From: Rubrobacter sp.
Lineage (GTDB): Bacteria; Actinomycetota; Rubrobacteria; Rubrobacterales; Rubrobacteraceae
Assembly: GCA_016781725.1 (NCBI GenBank)
Contig: JADDPU010000279.1
Span: 1-10,103 of the forward strand
Direction of reading: 5' to 3'
DNA length: 10,103 nucleotides
In this document: positions 1 to 8,142 of the stretch, piece by piece
Layout of the letters: the number at the start of each line of letters is the position of its first letter
How positions within the stretch are numbered: position 1 is the stretch's first letter
Translations under genes and position numbers: made by a program
The notes under the pieces: generated by a model
Seen by the model: the letters and a program-made list of their open reading frames with translations, nothing else
The model's database searches: none
What the model was told of the DNA's origin: nothing

Positions 1-872
1 GCCGTGAGCTCGGCGGCGCCGAGTCCGGCCTTGCGCAGGTAGGCTGCGAGCTCATCCAGGATCCCCCGGGGCTCGCGGACGAAGCCGCCCGACCCCACCT
101 GCACCGCCGATGCTCCCGCCAGCATGAACTCGGCGACGTCGGTTCCGCTCGAGACGCCGCCGCACCCGACCACCGGCACGCCGACCATCCCGGCCACCTC
201 GTGGACCGCCCGCAGGGCTATGGGTTTGATGGCGGGCCCTGAGAGGCCACCCCGGACGAGCACCCGCCGCTCCACCGCGTCGATGGTAAGCGCCGGCACC
301 GTGTTGATGAGCGTGAGCCCGTCAGCACCTGCCTCCTCGGCCGCCAAGGCGTTGCCCGAGACCCCCTCGTTGGTCAGCTTCACTAACAACGGCGTGCCGG
401 GCAGGGCCGCGCGGCAGGCCGATACCGTCTCCCCGACGACCGAGGGGCCGGAGCAGAAGGTGAGCCCACCATGCTCCACGTTGGGGCACGAGAGGTTGAG
501 CTCCACCGCCGCGGCCCTCCCGTCGGCGGCGACCCGCTCGCAGAGTCGCGCAAACTGGCTTACCGTCTCGCCCGCCACGGAGACGAAGATGGGCAGGCCG
601 ACGTCGTAGCCGTCGAGGCCCGCGAGGAAGCGGTCGATGCCGGGGTTCTGGAGCCCTATGGAGTTCACCATCCCGGCGGCGGTCTCCGAGATCCTGGGCG
701 GCGGGTTGCCGGCCCGCGGCTCAAGGGTGACCGTTTTGGGGATGATGGCCCCGTAGACCTCTTCCGCTCCACGCAGGGCTTCCGCCCCGAGCGTCCCGGC
801 GGCTGGGAGCAGCGGCGTCCGCAGCGGGATCCCGCAGAGCTCCACGCCGAGGTCCGCGGCGCGGGCTACCAC
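1..872 (-). CDS. pyrD: Dihydroorotate dehydrogenase, class 1B catalytic subunit (3' end cut by window edge)
   Basis: FMN enzyme that oxidises dihydroorotate to orotate, the fourth step of UMP synthesis. The class 1B form works in the cytoplasm as a complex with PyrK. Translating the minus strand from the GTG at 872 gives 290 codons open to the left edge. Visible motifs are LLPAAGT (21-27), TLEPRAGNPPPR (49-60), NSIGLQNPG (70-78), NLSCPN (126-131) with Cys129 as the class 1 catalytic base, Lys165 in VKL, and the FMN-phosphate region GCGGVSSGTD...EF..AGASAVQVGS (236-261). The family is about 300-310 residues, so only around ten are missing. The GTG is supported by GGAGG at 880-884, seven bases upstream, and overlaps the pyrK stop by 7 nt. 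Cys (not Ser) as base, together with adjacent pyrK, argues for class 1B rather than class 2. pyrF and pyrE would be expected next. Confidence 0.93.
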   Translation of the reverse strand, partial: MVARAADLGVELCGIPLRTPLLPAAGTLGAEALRGAEEVYGAIIPKTVTLEPRAGNPPPRISETAAGMVNSIGLQNPGIDRFLAGLDGYDVGLPIFVSVAGETVSQFARLCERVAADGRAAAVELNLSCPNVEHGGLTFCSGPSVVGETVSACRAALPGTPLLVKLTNEGVSGNALAAEEAGADGLTLINTVPALTIDAVERRVLVRGGLSGPAIKPIALRAVHEVAGMVGVPVVGCGGVSSGTDVAEFMLAGASAVQVGSGGFVREPRGILDELAAYLRKAGLGAAELT

Positions 873-1618
873 GCGAGGGCCTCCGCCCGGAAGACCGGGC
901 CGTCGACGCAGGCGCGAGCGTAAGACCGCTCGCCGTCTCCGAGCACCGGAACCGCGCAACCGTAGCAGGAGCCGTCGGCGCAGGCCATCCTCTCGCGCAG
1001 CGCTAGTTGGGCCACCACGCGGCCTTCGGAGGCCCTCTTCGTGGCCGCGAGCGTCTCCGCGGGTCCGCTGGCGTAGAGCGTTGAGTAACGCCCGAGGTCG
1101 CCGATCTCCTCGAAGAGCCGCCCCGGGGCATCCGCCGGATCTGCAGTATGGACGAAGCGGGCGGCCGGATAGCCCTGCGCGAGCCAGGCAGCGTACTCCC
1201 CGGGGGCAGACTTCGGGATTTCGATGTACGTGTCGTGGGAGACGCCCGCCTGCTCCAGTCGCCGCGAGAGGAGCTTCAGCGGCGCAACCCAAACGCCCCC
1301 GCCGACCAGCGCGACAGGGCCCCGGCGAATCTCGAAACCCCGGCCCCGCGGCGGGCTCACGAGGAGCTCTTCCCTTTCTTCCGCCAGGAGGACCGTGCCC
1401 CTGCCGCGGACCTCGAAGAGGAGGCTCACGACGTCGCCCTCGTGGTCGTGGGCGAAAAACGGGCGGGCGAGGAAGGGGTCCAGGGCGTGCGCGGCCGAGG
1501 CGGGGCGTGCCATCACGAACTGGCCCGGCGCGGGCGGGGAGTCGTTCCAGACGTAGCGGATCAGAGCGTGGTTGCCGAACCTCTCGCGATGCACGACCCT
1601 GACGCGGTGAAGCTTCAC
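866..1618 (-). CDS. pyrK: Dihydroorotate dehydrogenase electron transfer subunit PyrK
   Basis: FAD and [2Fe-2S] subunit that takes electrons from the PyrD flavin and reduces NAD+, a member of the ferredoxin-NADP reductase superfamily. The protein has 250 residues, normal for the family. An N-terminal flavin-binding barrel covers about 1-100, with ARPFF at 51-55 and FEVRGRGT at 68-75. The nucleotide-binding domain starts near LVGGGVWVAPLKLL (104-117) and includes YASGP (182-186). The C-terminal iron-sulfur motif is complete: Cys213, Cys218, Cys221 and Cys237, spaced x4, x2, x15, in ERMACADGSCYGC and the following ACVDGPVF. The GTG start overlaps the carB TGA as GTGA; no clear ribosome site precedes it, so coupling to carB is likely. 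A much longer in-frame reading reaches back through carB in another frame but is not coding. Substitutions in three usually conserved motifs are described in the findings. Confidence 0.92.
   Translation of the reverse strand: MKLHRVRVVHRERFGNHALIRYVWNDSPPAPGQFVMARPASAAHALDPFLARPFFAHDHEGDVVSLLFEVRGRGTVLLAEEREELLVSPPRGRGFEIRRGPVALVGGGVWVAPLKLLSRRLEQAGVSHDTYIEIPKSAPGEYAAWLAQGYPAARFVHTADPADAPGRLFEEIGDLGRYSTLYASGPAETLAATKRASEGRVVAQLALRERMACADGSCYGCAVPVLGDGERSYARACVDGPVFRAEALAW
880..884 (-). promoter_or_regulatory. Shine-Dalgarno of pyrD
   Basis: GGAGG on the minus strand, lying inside the last codons of pyrK and ending seven bases before the pyrD GTG. It decides the pyrD start, since the next in-frame GTG (codon 10) would cut into the conserved first strand. 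Confidence 0.7.
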
Positions 1619-4600
1619 GCCCGGGTGGCGAAGAGTCCCTGGAGGGAGTTCACGCGCCGGGTCCCGCCGCGGATGGTGGCCTCTATGCCCTGCACGGCGG
1701 CGGCGGCGCCTGCCAGCGTCGTAATGCACGGCGTGCCGTGCATCAGCGCTTTGCGCCGGATCAGGTAGCCGTCCGTGCGGGCACCGCGGCCCCAGGGGGT
1801 GTTCACTATAAGATCCACCCCGCCAGCCTCGATCAGGCCGAGCACGTCCTCGCCGAGCTCCCCGATCTTGGGCACGACCATCACCGGGAGCCCGTTGTTC
1901 CTGAGCACCTCGGCGGTCCCCTCGCTGGCGGAGATCTCGAACCCCAGGTCCGCAAAAGCCCGCGCTATGAGCACGACCGCCCTCTTGTCGCGGTTGGCGA
2001 CGGAGATGTACACCCTTCCCGAGACCGGCAGCTCCTGCCCGGCCGCGGTGAGCGCCTTGGCGAAGGCGCCTCCGAAGGTGCGGTCTATCCCCATAGCCTC
2101 GCCCGTCGAGCGCATCTCGGGCCCGAGCAGCGGGTCCACGTCGGCGAAGCGATCGAACGGGAAGACCGGCGCCTTTACGGAGAAGTGCCCGTTCGACGAA
2201 GCCTGCAGGCGCATGTCTCTGAGCTTCTCCCCGAGGAGCACCCTGGTCGCCACCTTGGCCAGAGGCACACCGGTAGCCTTGGAGATAAAGGGCACGGTGC
2301 GCGAGGCGCGCGGGTTGCACTCGATAACGAGCACGTCGTCCCCGCGCACGACGAACTGCACGTTCATGAGGCCGACCACGCCGATGGAGAGCGCGAGCCT
2401 GCGGGTGTAGTCCTCGATCCTCTGCAGCAGCGCCCGGTGGAGGGTTATCGGGGGGACCACGCAAGAGGAGTCCCCCGAGTGCACCCCTGCCTCCTCCACG
2501 TGCTCCATGATCCCGCCGACAAAGACGTCCTCCCCGTCGGAGACGGCGTCTACGTCTACCTCGACGTAGTCCTCCATGAACTCGTCGATGAGGGTTGGAT
2601 GCCCCGTCCTCACGCTGGTCCTGAGGTAGAGGTCGAGATCCTCGTCGTTGTACACGATCTCCATCCTGCGCCCGCCCAACACGTAGGAAGGCCTGACGAC
2701 GACCGGGTAGCCGAGCTCGCGGGCCACCGCGCGGGCCTCCTCGGCGGTCGAGGCTGTGCCGAAGCGGGGGTGCGGAATGCCGAGCTCGCCCAAAAGCCGC
2801 CCGAAGCGGGAGCGGTCCTCTGCGAGGTCTATGGCATCAGGCGAGGAGCCCAGGATGCGCACCCCCGCCTGCTCCAACTCTCGCGCGAGCTTGAGCGGGC
2901 TCTGGCCGCCGAACTGCAGGATCACGCCTTCGGGCCTCTCGCGCCGGATGACCTCGAGAACGTGCTCGGCCGTGAGCGGCTCGAAGTACAGGCGCGCCGA
3001 GGTGTCGTAGTCGGTCGAGACGGTCTCGGGGTTGGAGTTGACCATGACCGCGTCGTAGCCGCTCTCGGTGAGGGCGTAGCTGGCGTGGACGCACGCGTAG
3101 TCGAACTCTATGCCCTGTCCTATGCGGTTGGGACCGCTGCCGAGCACGACTACCGACGGGTTCTCCCCCCGCCTGACCTCGTCCTCCTCCTCGTAGGTGG
3201 AGTAGAAGTAAGGGGTGCGGGCCGGGAACTCGCCGGCGCAGGTGTCGACTGACTTGTAGGTAGGAGAGACGCCGAGCGCCCGCCTCACGCCCCGCACCAC
3301 CTCCGTCGAGGTGCCCGACGAGGAGGCGATTGCCTCGTCCGTTAGCCCGACCCTCTTGAGCTCCCTCAGCTCCCCGGTGCCAAAAGTCCCCGAGACCGAG
3401 CCTTCGGCGGCGACGATCCTGGCGATCGAGGCTATAAAGAACGGGTCTATGCCGGTGCGGGCAAAGATCTCCGGTATGTCCATCCCGTCGCGCAGCGCGT
3501 CGAAGATCGCGAAGATGCGGTAGGGGTTCGGCTCGTCGAGGCCTGCCTGCACGTCGTGGGCGTCCACCTCGAGCGAAGCCATTGCCTTCATGAGACTTTC
3601 CGTAAAGGTCCGGCCTATCGCCATGACCTCCCCCACGGAGTGCATCCTGGTAGTGAGCCTCGGCGCCGCGAGCGGGAACTTCTCGAAGGCGAACCGAGGA
3701 ATCTTGGTCACCACGTAGTCGAGCGCCGGCTCGAATGAGGCCGGCGTGGCCCTGGTTATGTCGTTCGGGATCTCATCGAGCGTGTACCCGACGGCCAGCT
3801 TGGCAGCTATCTTCGCGATCGGGAACCCCGTAGCCTTGCTCGCCAAAGCGCTCGACCGGCTCACCCGCGGGTTCATCTCGATCACGTAGAACTCGTCACT
3901 CCCAGGATCCACCGCAAACTGGATGTTGGACCCCCCGGTACTCACCCCGATCTCACGTATTATGCGTAAAGATGCTGTACGGAGGGTTTGGTACTGGCGG
4001 TCCGAGAGGGTCTGGGCCGGGGCTACGGTGATGGAGTCGCCGGTGTGGACGCCCATGGGGTCGACGTTCTCGATGGAGCAGACTACCACCACGTTATCGG
4101 CGAGGTCGCGCATGACCTCGAGCTCGAACTCCTTCCAGCCGGCGACGCTTTTTTCGACGAGGACGCTGCCTACGGGGCTTGCGTCGAGGCCGTCGGTGAC
4201 GGCGCGGCGGAGCTCGGCGCGGTCGTTGGCGGTGGCGCCGCCCTTGCCGCCCAGGGTAAAGCTCGGGCGGATTATGAGGGGGAAGCCGATGGTCTGGGCG
4301 AGTTGTTCGGCTTCGGCGAGGTGGCGGACGGTGCGGCTCGGGGGTACCTTCAGGCCGATGCGGTCCATCGCCTCGTGGAAGAGCTGGCGGTCCTCGGCCT
4401 TGTGGATGGAGGGTATAGAGGCTCCGAGAAGCTCGACACCGAGTTCGTCTAGGACGCCGGCCTCGTCAAGTCCTACGGCGAGGTTCAGCGCGGTCTGGCC
4501 GCCCAGGGTCGGAAGTAGGGCGTCGGGGCGCTCGCGGCGCAGGATCTCGGCCACCGTCTCGACCGTGAGGGGCTCGACGTAGGTGGCGTCGGCGACCTCG

Positions 4601-4773
4601 GGGTCGGTCATGATGGTTGCCGGGTTCGAGTTCACGAGGACTACCCGGTAACCCTCGTCGCGCAGGGCGCGGCAGGCCTGGGTGCCCGAGTAGTCGAACT
4701 CGGCTGCCTGCCCGATCACTATCGGGCCGGAGCCGATGATCAGGATGCTCGAGATGTCGTCGCGGCGTGGCAA
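1615..4773 (-). CDS. carB: Carbamoyl-phosphate synthase large subunit
   Basis: Makes carbamoyl phosphate from bicarbonate, two ATP and the ammonia delivered by CarA; supplies PyrB here and, if it is the only copy, arginine synthesis as well. The protein has 1052 residues, close to the usual 1050-1075. The carboxyphosphate ATP-grasp half (about 1-400) opens with IGSGPIVIGQAAEFDYSG (13-30) and carries ENVDPMGVHTGDSITVAPAQTL (235-256) and EMNPRVSRSSAL (299-310). An oligomerisation region (about 400-545) follows. The second ATP-grasp half begins at GSGPNRIGQGIEFDYA (545-560), with RPSYVLGGRRMEIVY (694-708) and ECNPRASRT. An MGS-like allosteric domain fills the last 115 or so residues, with the NTPWGRGARTDGYLIRR motif. 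The TTG start sits three bases after the carA stop without a clear ribosome site; the N-terminus nonetheless matches the family. The first glycine-rich loop reads LGGKGGA, where Thr or Ser is usual instead of Lys. Confidence 0.97.
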   Translation of the reverse strand: MPRRDDISSILIIGSGPIVIGQAAEFDYSGTQACRALRDEGYRVVLVNSNPATIMTDPEVADATYVEPLTVETVAEILRRERPDALLPTLGGQTALNLAVGLDEAGVLDELGVELLGASIPSIHKAEDRQLFHEAMDRIGLKVPPSRTVRHLAEAEQLAQTIGFPLIIRPSFTLGGKGGATANDRAELRRAVTDGLDASPVGSVLVEKSVAGWKEFELEVMRDLADNVVVVCSIENVDPMGVHTGDSITVAPAQTLSDRQYQTLRTASLRIIREIGVSTGGSNIQFAVDPGSDEFYVIEMNPRVSRSSALASKATGFPIAKIAAKLAVGYTLDEIPNDITRATPASFEPALDYVVTKIPRFAFEKFPLAAPRLTTRMHSVGEVMAIGRTFTESLMKAMASLEVDAHDVQAGLDEPNPYRIFAIFDALRDGMDIPEIFARTGIDPFFIASIARIVAAEGSVSGTFGTGELRELKRVGLTDEAIASSSGTSTEVVRGVRRALGVSPTYKSVDTCAGEFPARTPYFYSTYEEEDEVRRGENPSVVVLGSGPNRIGQGIEFDYACVHASYALTESGYDAVMVNSNPETVSTDYDTSARLYFEPLTAEHVLEVIRRERPEGVILQFGGQSPLKLARELEQAGVRILGSSPDAIDLAEDRSRFGRLLGELGIPHPRFGTASTAEEARAVARELGYPVVVRPSYVLGGRRMEIVYNDEDLDLYLRTSVRTGHPTLIDEFMEDYVEVDVDAVSDGEDVFVGGIMEHVEEAGVHSGDSSCVVPPITLHRALLQRIEDYTRRLALSIGVVGLMNVQFVVRGDDVLVIECNPRASRTVPFISKATGVPLAKVATRVLLGEKLRDMRLQASSNGHFSVKAPVFPFDRFADVDPLLGPEMRSTGEAMGIDRTFGGAFAKALTAAGQELPVSGRVYISVANRDKRAVVLIARAFADLGFEISASEGTAEVLRNNGLPVMVVPKIGELGEDVLGLIEAGGVDLIVNTPWGRGARTDGYLIRRKALMHGTPCITTLAGAAAAVQGIEATIRGGTRRVNSLQGLFATRA

Positions 4774-4776
4774 GGG

Positions 4777-5934
4777 CTAGCGGACCGGCGTTTTCCGCGA
4801 GACGCGGTCCACGAACTCGTCGAAGAGGTACCCGGAATCCCTCGGCCCGGGGCTCGACTCGGGGTGGTACTGCACGCTCCAGGCCCTACGCTCAGGGCTC
4901 GAGATACCCTCGACGGTGCCGTCGTAGAGGTTGCGGTGCGTAAGCTCGACACCTTTCGGCAACGACTCCTCGCGCACGGCGAAGCCGTGGTTCTGGCTCG
5001 TTATCTCGATGCGCCCGGTCTTGAGGTTCCTCACCGGGTGGTTCGCCCCGTGGTGGCCGAAGGGCATCTTGTAAGTCTCGCACTCCAGGGCGAGACCCAG
5101 GAGCTGGTGGCCGAGGCAGATGCCGAAGGTGGGGATCTCCCCGAGCAGCGGGCGGAGGTTACTCACCGCCTCTTCGAGGGCCGCGGGGTCGCCTGGACCG
5201 TTCGAGAGAAAGAGGCCGTCCGGGTCGGCGTCGAGGATCTGTTCGGCGCCCGTGGAACCTGGCATCGCGAGTACGGAGGCGCCGCGGCTGCGGAGCTCCT
5301 TGTAGATAGAGGCCTTTACCCCGTAGTCCAGGGCGGCGATGCGGCAGCGCTCCTCGCCGAAGGCAGGCAGCAGGGTAGGCTCCGTCAGCTCGGAGCTCGT
5401 CGAGGCGAGGTCGAGGCCAAGCATCGTGGGGTGGGCGTTAGCCTTCTCTTTCAGGATCGAGGGGTCTGACTCTAAGGTCGAGATGACGCCGCGCATCGCG
5501 CCCTTGTCCCTGAGGTGTCGGGTGAGGGCGCGGGTATCCAGGCCCTCAACGCCAAGGACGCCGCTCTCCTCCAGGTAGGCGGCAAGGGAGCGCTCGCTCG
5601 CCCAGTTGCTGTGGTAGGGGGTGTACTCGCGAACCAGGACCGCCGCGGCCTGGATGCCGCGGGACTCGTCCTCGCCCGGTAGGACGCCGTAGTTCCCGAT
5701 CAGCGGGTAGGTGAAGAGCAGGATCTGGCCCCGGTAAGAGGGATCGGTGAGGGTCTCCTGGTAGCCGACCATGCTCGTCGTGAAGACTACCTCGCCTGCC
5801 ACCTCGCCCTCGCCGGCGAAGCTCCAACCCTCGAAGGTCGCCCCGTCCTCGAGGACCAGGGTCGCCCGGTTGCGTCCCTGGCGCGATCCCGGACTCGGCC
5901 CTCGCCCGGATATAACCCTACGCGCGTGCTCCAA
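4777..5934 (-). CDS. carA: Carbamoyl-phosphate synthase small (glutaminase) subunit
   Basis: Hydrolyses glutamine and channels ammonia to CarB. From the TTG at 5934 it has 385 residues; the family usually has 360-385. The CarA-specific N-terminal domain starts around RATLVLEDGATFEGWSF and includes TTSMVGYQETLTDPSY. The class I glutamine amidotransferase domain starts near residue 197 and has GICLGHQ with nucleophile Cys273 and YHPE with His357 and Glu359, so the triad is complete. Start choice: an upstream in-frame TTG at 5973 would add 13 residues, but it lacks a ribosome site and falls within a possible -10 box. The TTG at 5934 has GGGAG six bases upstream (5941-5945). Even so, about 22 residues precede the conserved first strand and no in-frame ATG, GTG or TTG lies closer. 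The gene overlaps the pyrC 3' end by 17 nt and lies three bases before carB. Confidence 0.95.
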   Translation of the reverse strand: MEHARRVISGRGPSPGSRQGRNRATLVLEDGATFEGWSFAGEGEVAGEVVFTTSMVGYQETLTDPSYRGQILLFTYPLIGNYGVLPGEDESRGIQAAAVLVREYTPYHSNWASERSLAAYLEESGVLGVEGLDTRALTRHLRDKGAMRGVISTLESDPSILKEKANAHPTMLGLDLASTSSELTEPTLLPAFGEERCRIAALDYGVKASIYKELRSRGASVLAMPGSTGAEQILDADPDGLFLSNGPGDPAALEEAVSNLRPLLGEIPTFGICLGHQLLGLALECETYKMPFGHHGANHPVRNLKTGRIEITSQNHGFAVREESLPKGVELTHRNLYDGTVEGISSPERRAWSVQYHPESSPGPRDSGYLFDEFVDRVSRKTPVR

Positions 5935-7228
5935 ACCTCGCTCCCGTCCTGTCGTGTACCAACTCTCCGCCAACTATAGTACCCACGACCCTGCCCGTCA
6001 GCCTCCGCCCGAGAAAGGGTGAGTTGGAACTGCGGCTGATCAGGGTCCCCCGGCCGACCGTCCACTCCTCCGAGAGGTCCACGAGCGTGAGGTCAGCCGG
6101 CGACCCGACGGCCAGGCTCCCGCCTTCCCCGACCCACCGGCCCGGGGCGCAGCCCATGGCCTCGACCAACCGCGACAGGGAGAGCCTGGCGCCGAGGACG
6201 AGCTCGGTGTAGAGCGCGGCGAAGGCAGTCTCGTGGCCGAGGAAGCCTGGCGCGGCCTCCTCCAATGGTAGCTCCTTCTCCTCCGACGCGTGCGGGGCGT
6301 GGTCTGTCGCCACGAAGTCGAGGACGCCGCTCTGCAGCGCTCCCTCGACGCCGGCGCGGTCCTCGTCCGGACGGAGCGGCGGGTTCACGCGGTAGAGGCC
6401 CTCGAGGGTAGAGACGAGGTCGTCGGTGAGGGTGAGGTGGTGCGGGGTGGTGTCGGCGGTGACGTCCGCCCGGCGCTTGAAGAAGCCGACGAGTGCTGCA
6501 GATAGGGCGGTCGAGACGTGGGTTATGTGGACCTTGGCTCCGGTCTCGGCGGCGAGTACGAGCGCCGTGGCGGTCGCCGCGTCCTCGGCGCTGGCCGGGG
6601 AGCCGGGGAGGCCGGCAAGGGACGCGGCTACGCCGTCGTGGACTACCCCGGTGGCGAGCGAGTGGTCCTCGCAGTGCAGGATCACCGGCAGCCCCGCCGA
6701 CCGGGCGTAGAGCATCCCGTTGCGCAAGACCCCGGCCGAGGCCGTGCCCAGGCCGTCGTCCGAGACGCAGAAGGCCCCGGCCTCCCTCAGGAGGCGCATC
6801 TCCGTCAGGCGCTCTCCCGCAAGCCCGACGTGGAGGGCTGCCGAGACGCGGGCCCGCACCCTCGACTCCTGTTCGATCCGGCGCACCAGCCCGCTGACGA
6901 TCACGGGACGGTCCACGATAGGGTCGGTGTTCGGCATCATAACGACGCCCGTAAAACCGCCGGCGGCGGCCGCCGCCGAGCCGCTCTCTATGGTCTCCTC
7001 GTCCTCGCGGCCCGGCGTGCGCCAGTGGGCGTGCACGTCCACGAAGCCGGGGAAGAGGTGCAGGCCATCGGCGTCGAGCTCGCGCGCCCCGCGCAAACCT
7101 TCGCCGACCTCGGCTATCCGCCCTGAGGAGAGGCGCACGTCCCGCACGCCGTCAAGGCCCGTCGCGGGATCGAGGACGTGGGCGTGCCTGATGACGAGCT
7201 CAGCCGGTTCTCCGGGGCGGCGGTTCAA
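5918..7228 (-). CDS. pyrC: Dihydroorotase (type I)
   Basis: Zinc metalloenzyme of the amidohydrolase superfamily that reversibly cyclises N-carbamoyl-aspartate to dihydroorotate. It has 436 residues; bacterial type I enzymes have about 425-430. The active-site set is complete: His66 and His68 in DVHAHWRTPG, MPNTDP (98-103), SDDG (156-159) with the metal-bridging aspartate, His185 in LHCED, His237 in ITHVS, NPPLR (282-286), and Asp309 in ATDHAPH. All ligands are present, so this should be an active enzyme rather than the inactive pseudo-dihydroorotase that partners PyrB in some bacteria. The TTG start overlaps the pyrB stop as TTGA and has GAGG seven bases upstream. The Ala-rich stretch SAAAAAGG (84-91) is GC-rich low complexity within a conserved helix. 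It feeds PyrDK. Confidence 0.95.
   Translation of the reverse strand: MNRRPGEPAELVIRHAHVLDPATGLDGVRDVRLSSGRIAEVGEGLRGARELDADGLHLFPGFVDVHAHWRTPGREDEETIESGSAAAAAGGFTGVVMMPNTDPIVDRPVIVSGLVRRIEQESRVRARVSAALHVGLAGERLTEMRLLREAGAFCVSDDGLGTASAGVLRNGMLYARSAGLPVILHCEDHSLATGVVHDGVAASLAGLPGSPASAEDAATATALVLAAETGAKVHITHVSTALSAALVGFFKRRADVTADTTPHHLTLTDDLVSTLEGLYRVNPPLRPDEDRAGVEGALQSGVLDFVATDHAPHASEEKELPLEEAAPGFLGHETAFAALYTELVLGARLSLSRLVEAMGCAPGRWVGEGGSLAVGSPADLTLVDLSEEWTVGRGTLISRSSNSPFLGRRLTGRVVGTIVGGELVHDRTGARFGARA
5973..6001 (-). promoter_or_regulatory. Possible internal promoter for carAB inside pyrC
   Basis: On the minus strand CTGACG (5996-6001) and TATAGT (5973-5978) are separated by exactly 17 bases, close to the TTGACA and TATAAT consensus. 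It lies in the last codons of pyrC, and a transcript would start near 5966, about 32 nt before the preferred carA TTG. TATAGT is rare in DNA this GC-rich. This is based on pattern only. Confidence 0.35.
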
Positions 7229-8142
7229 GCGGCGACCTCGTAGGCTGAGCCTGTCGCGACAGAGAGGACCGCGGAGCGGACGCAGACGCCGGCGGCGACC
7301 TGATCCGGGATCAAGGAACCGGGATCCAGGACGACATCGCCCGAGATCTCGACCCCCCGGTTCACCGGACCGGGGTGCATGACGAGCACCCCACTCTGTA
7401 GGTGGCGTCGGGCCACCCCGTAGTAACGGGCGTACTCGCCGACGGAAGGTACACGGGCCCCGGTCATCCTCTCCTTCTGGAGCCGCAGCATGTACAGCAC
7501 CTCAGCCCTCCAATCGAGGGCGTCGTCGAGGGTAGGCAAAATCGGCAGCCCCCACGCTTCGACGTTTGGGGGCAGGAGCGTACGGGGGGCGACCAGGGCG
7601 ACCTCCATCCCTGCCCTTTTGAAGGCCGGGATCACGCTGCGGGCCACGCGGCTGTGCAGCACGTCTCCGACGATGGCTACCCGCCGCCCGGCGAGCTCGT
7701 CGAAGCCCCCGAGGGCTTCGCTCATGGCGTAGAGGTCGAGGAGTGCCTGGGTTGGGTGCTGGCCGCAGCCGTCGCCCGCGTTGATGACCGGCGCCGACGT
7801 GTGGCGGGAGGCCAGGGCCGCGGCACCGGCCGCCGGGTGCCTCAAGACCACGGCGTCGGCCCCGAGGCGGTCCAGGGTAACGACAGTATCTATCAGGGAC
7901 TCGCCCTTGGCGATGGCCGAGCCCTTGTCCGAGAGCGAGATCACGTCCGCCCCCGAGCGCTTCGCCGCGAGCTCGAAGGAGACAGCCGTCCGGGTCGAGG
8001 GCTCAAAGAAGGCGAGGCAGACGGTCTTGCCGGCTAAAGCACCGGGCATGCGTCCGTCCGCGTGGGCCCGCGCGAGGTCGAGGACTGCTCTAAGGTCCTC
8101 GCGGCTCGCGTCTTCGAGGGTCAGAAAGCTCTTAATCTCCAA
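7225..8142 (-). CDS. pyrB: Aspartate carbamoyltransferase catalytic subunit
   Basis: Transfers the carbamoyl group to aspartate, the first committed pyrimidine step. The protein has 305 residues, standard for the catalytic chain. The carbamoyl-phosphate site FFEPSTRTAVSFE lies at 45-57, the mobile-loop KGES at 79-82, HPTQ at 129-132, the aspartate-domain segment RLQKER at 220-225, and HPGPVNRG at 256-263. No pyrI regulatory chain is nearby, as expected where expression is controlled through PyrR. The start is TTG at 8142; an in-frame TGA stands three codons upstream, so nothing longer is possible, and ATG is not available. The gene overlaps the end of pyrR by 11 nt; its ribosome site is weak (GGGGTGA), which suggests coupling to pyrR translation. 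Confidence 0.96.
   Translation of the reverse strand: MEIKSFLTLEDASREDLRAVLDLARAHADGRMPGALAGKTVCLAFFEPSTRTAVSFELAAKRSGADVISLSDKGSAIAKGESLIDTVVTLDRLGADAVVLRHPAAGAAALASRHTSAPVINAGDGCGQHPTQALLDLYAMSEALGGFDELAGRRVAIVGDVLHSRVARSVIPAFKRAGMEVALVAPRTLLPPNVEAWGLPILPTLDDALDWRAEVLYMLRLQKERMTGARVPSVGEYARYYGVARRHLQSGVLVMHPGPVNRGVEISGDVVLDPGSLIPDQVAAGVCVRSAVLSVATGSAYEVAA

Noticed and set aside
1619..2464. N-terminal extension of the pyrK frame into carB
   Set aside because: The extra 280 or so residues are an Arg/Gly/Ala-rich off-frame reading of carB. Recognisable PyrK sequence begins at the GTG at 1618.
1738..3252. Long plus-strand open frame (504 codons) opposite carB
   Set aside because: It is the antisense shadow of a confidently assigned gene in very GC-rich DNA. 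Its translation is rich in His, Arg, Val and Gly without any recognisable motif and has no ribosome site.
5918..5973. carA starting at TTG 5973 with 13 more residues
   Set aside because: No ribosome site precedes it, the added residues are not typical of CarA, and it falls in a candidate -10 box. It is not fully excluded.
6961..6978. 18-bp palindrome of CGG/CCG repeats in pyrC
   Set aside because: It arises from a run of Ala and Gly codons in a conserved helix of dihydroorotase and is explained by coding and base composition.
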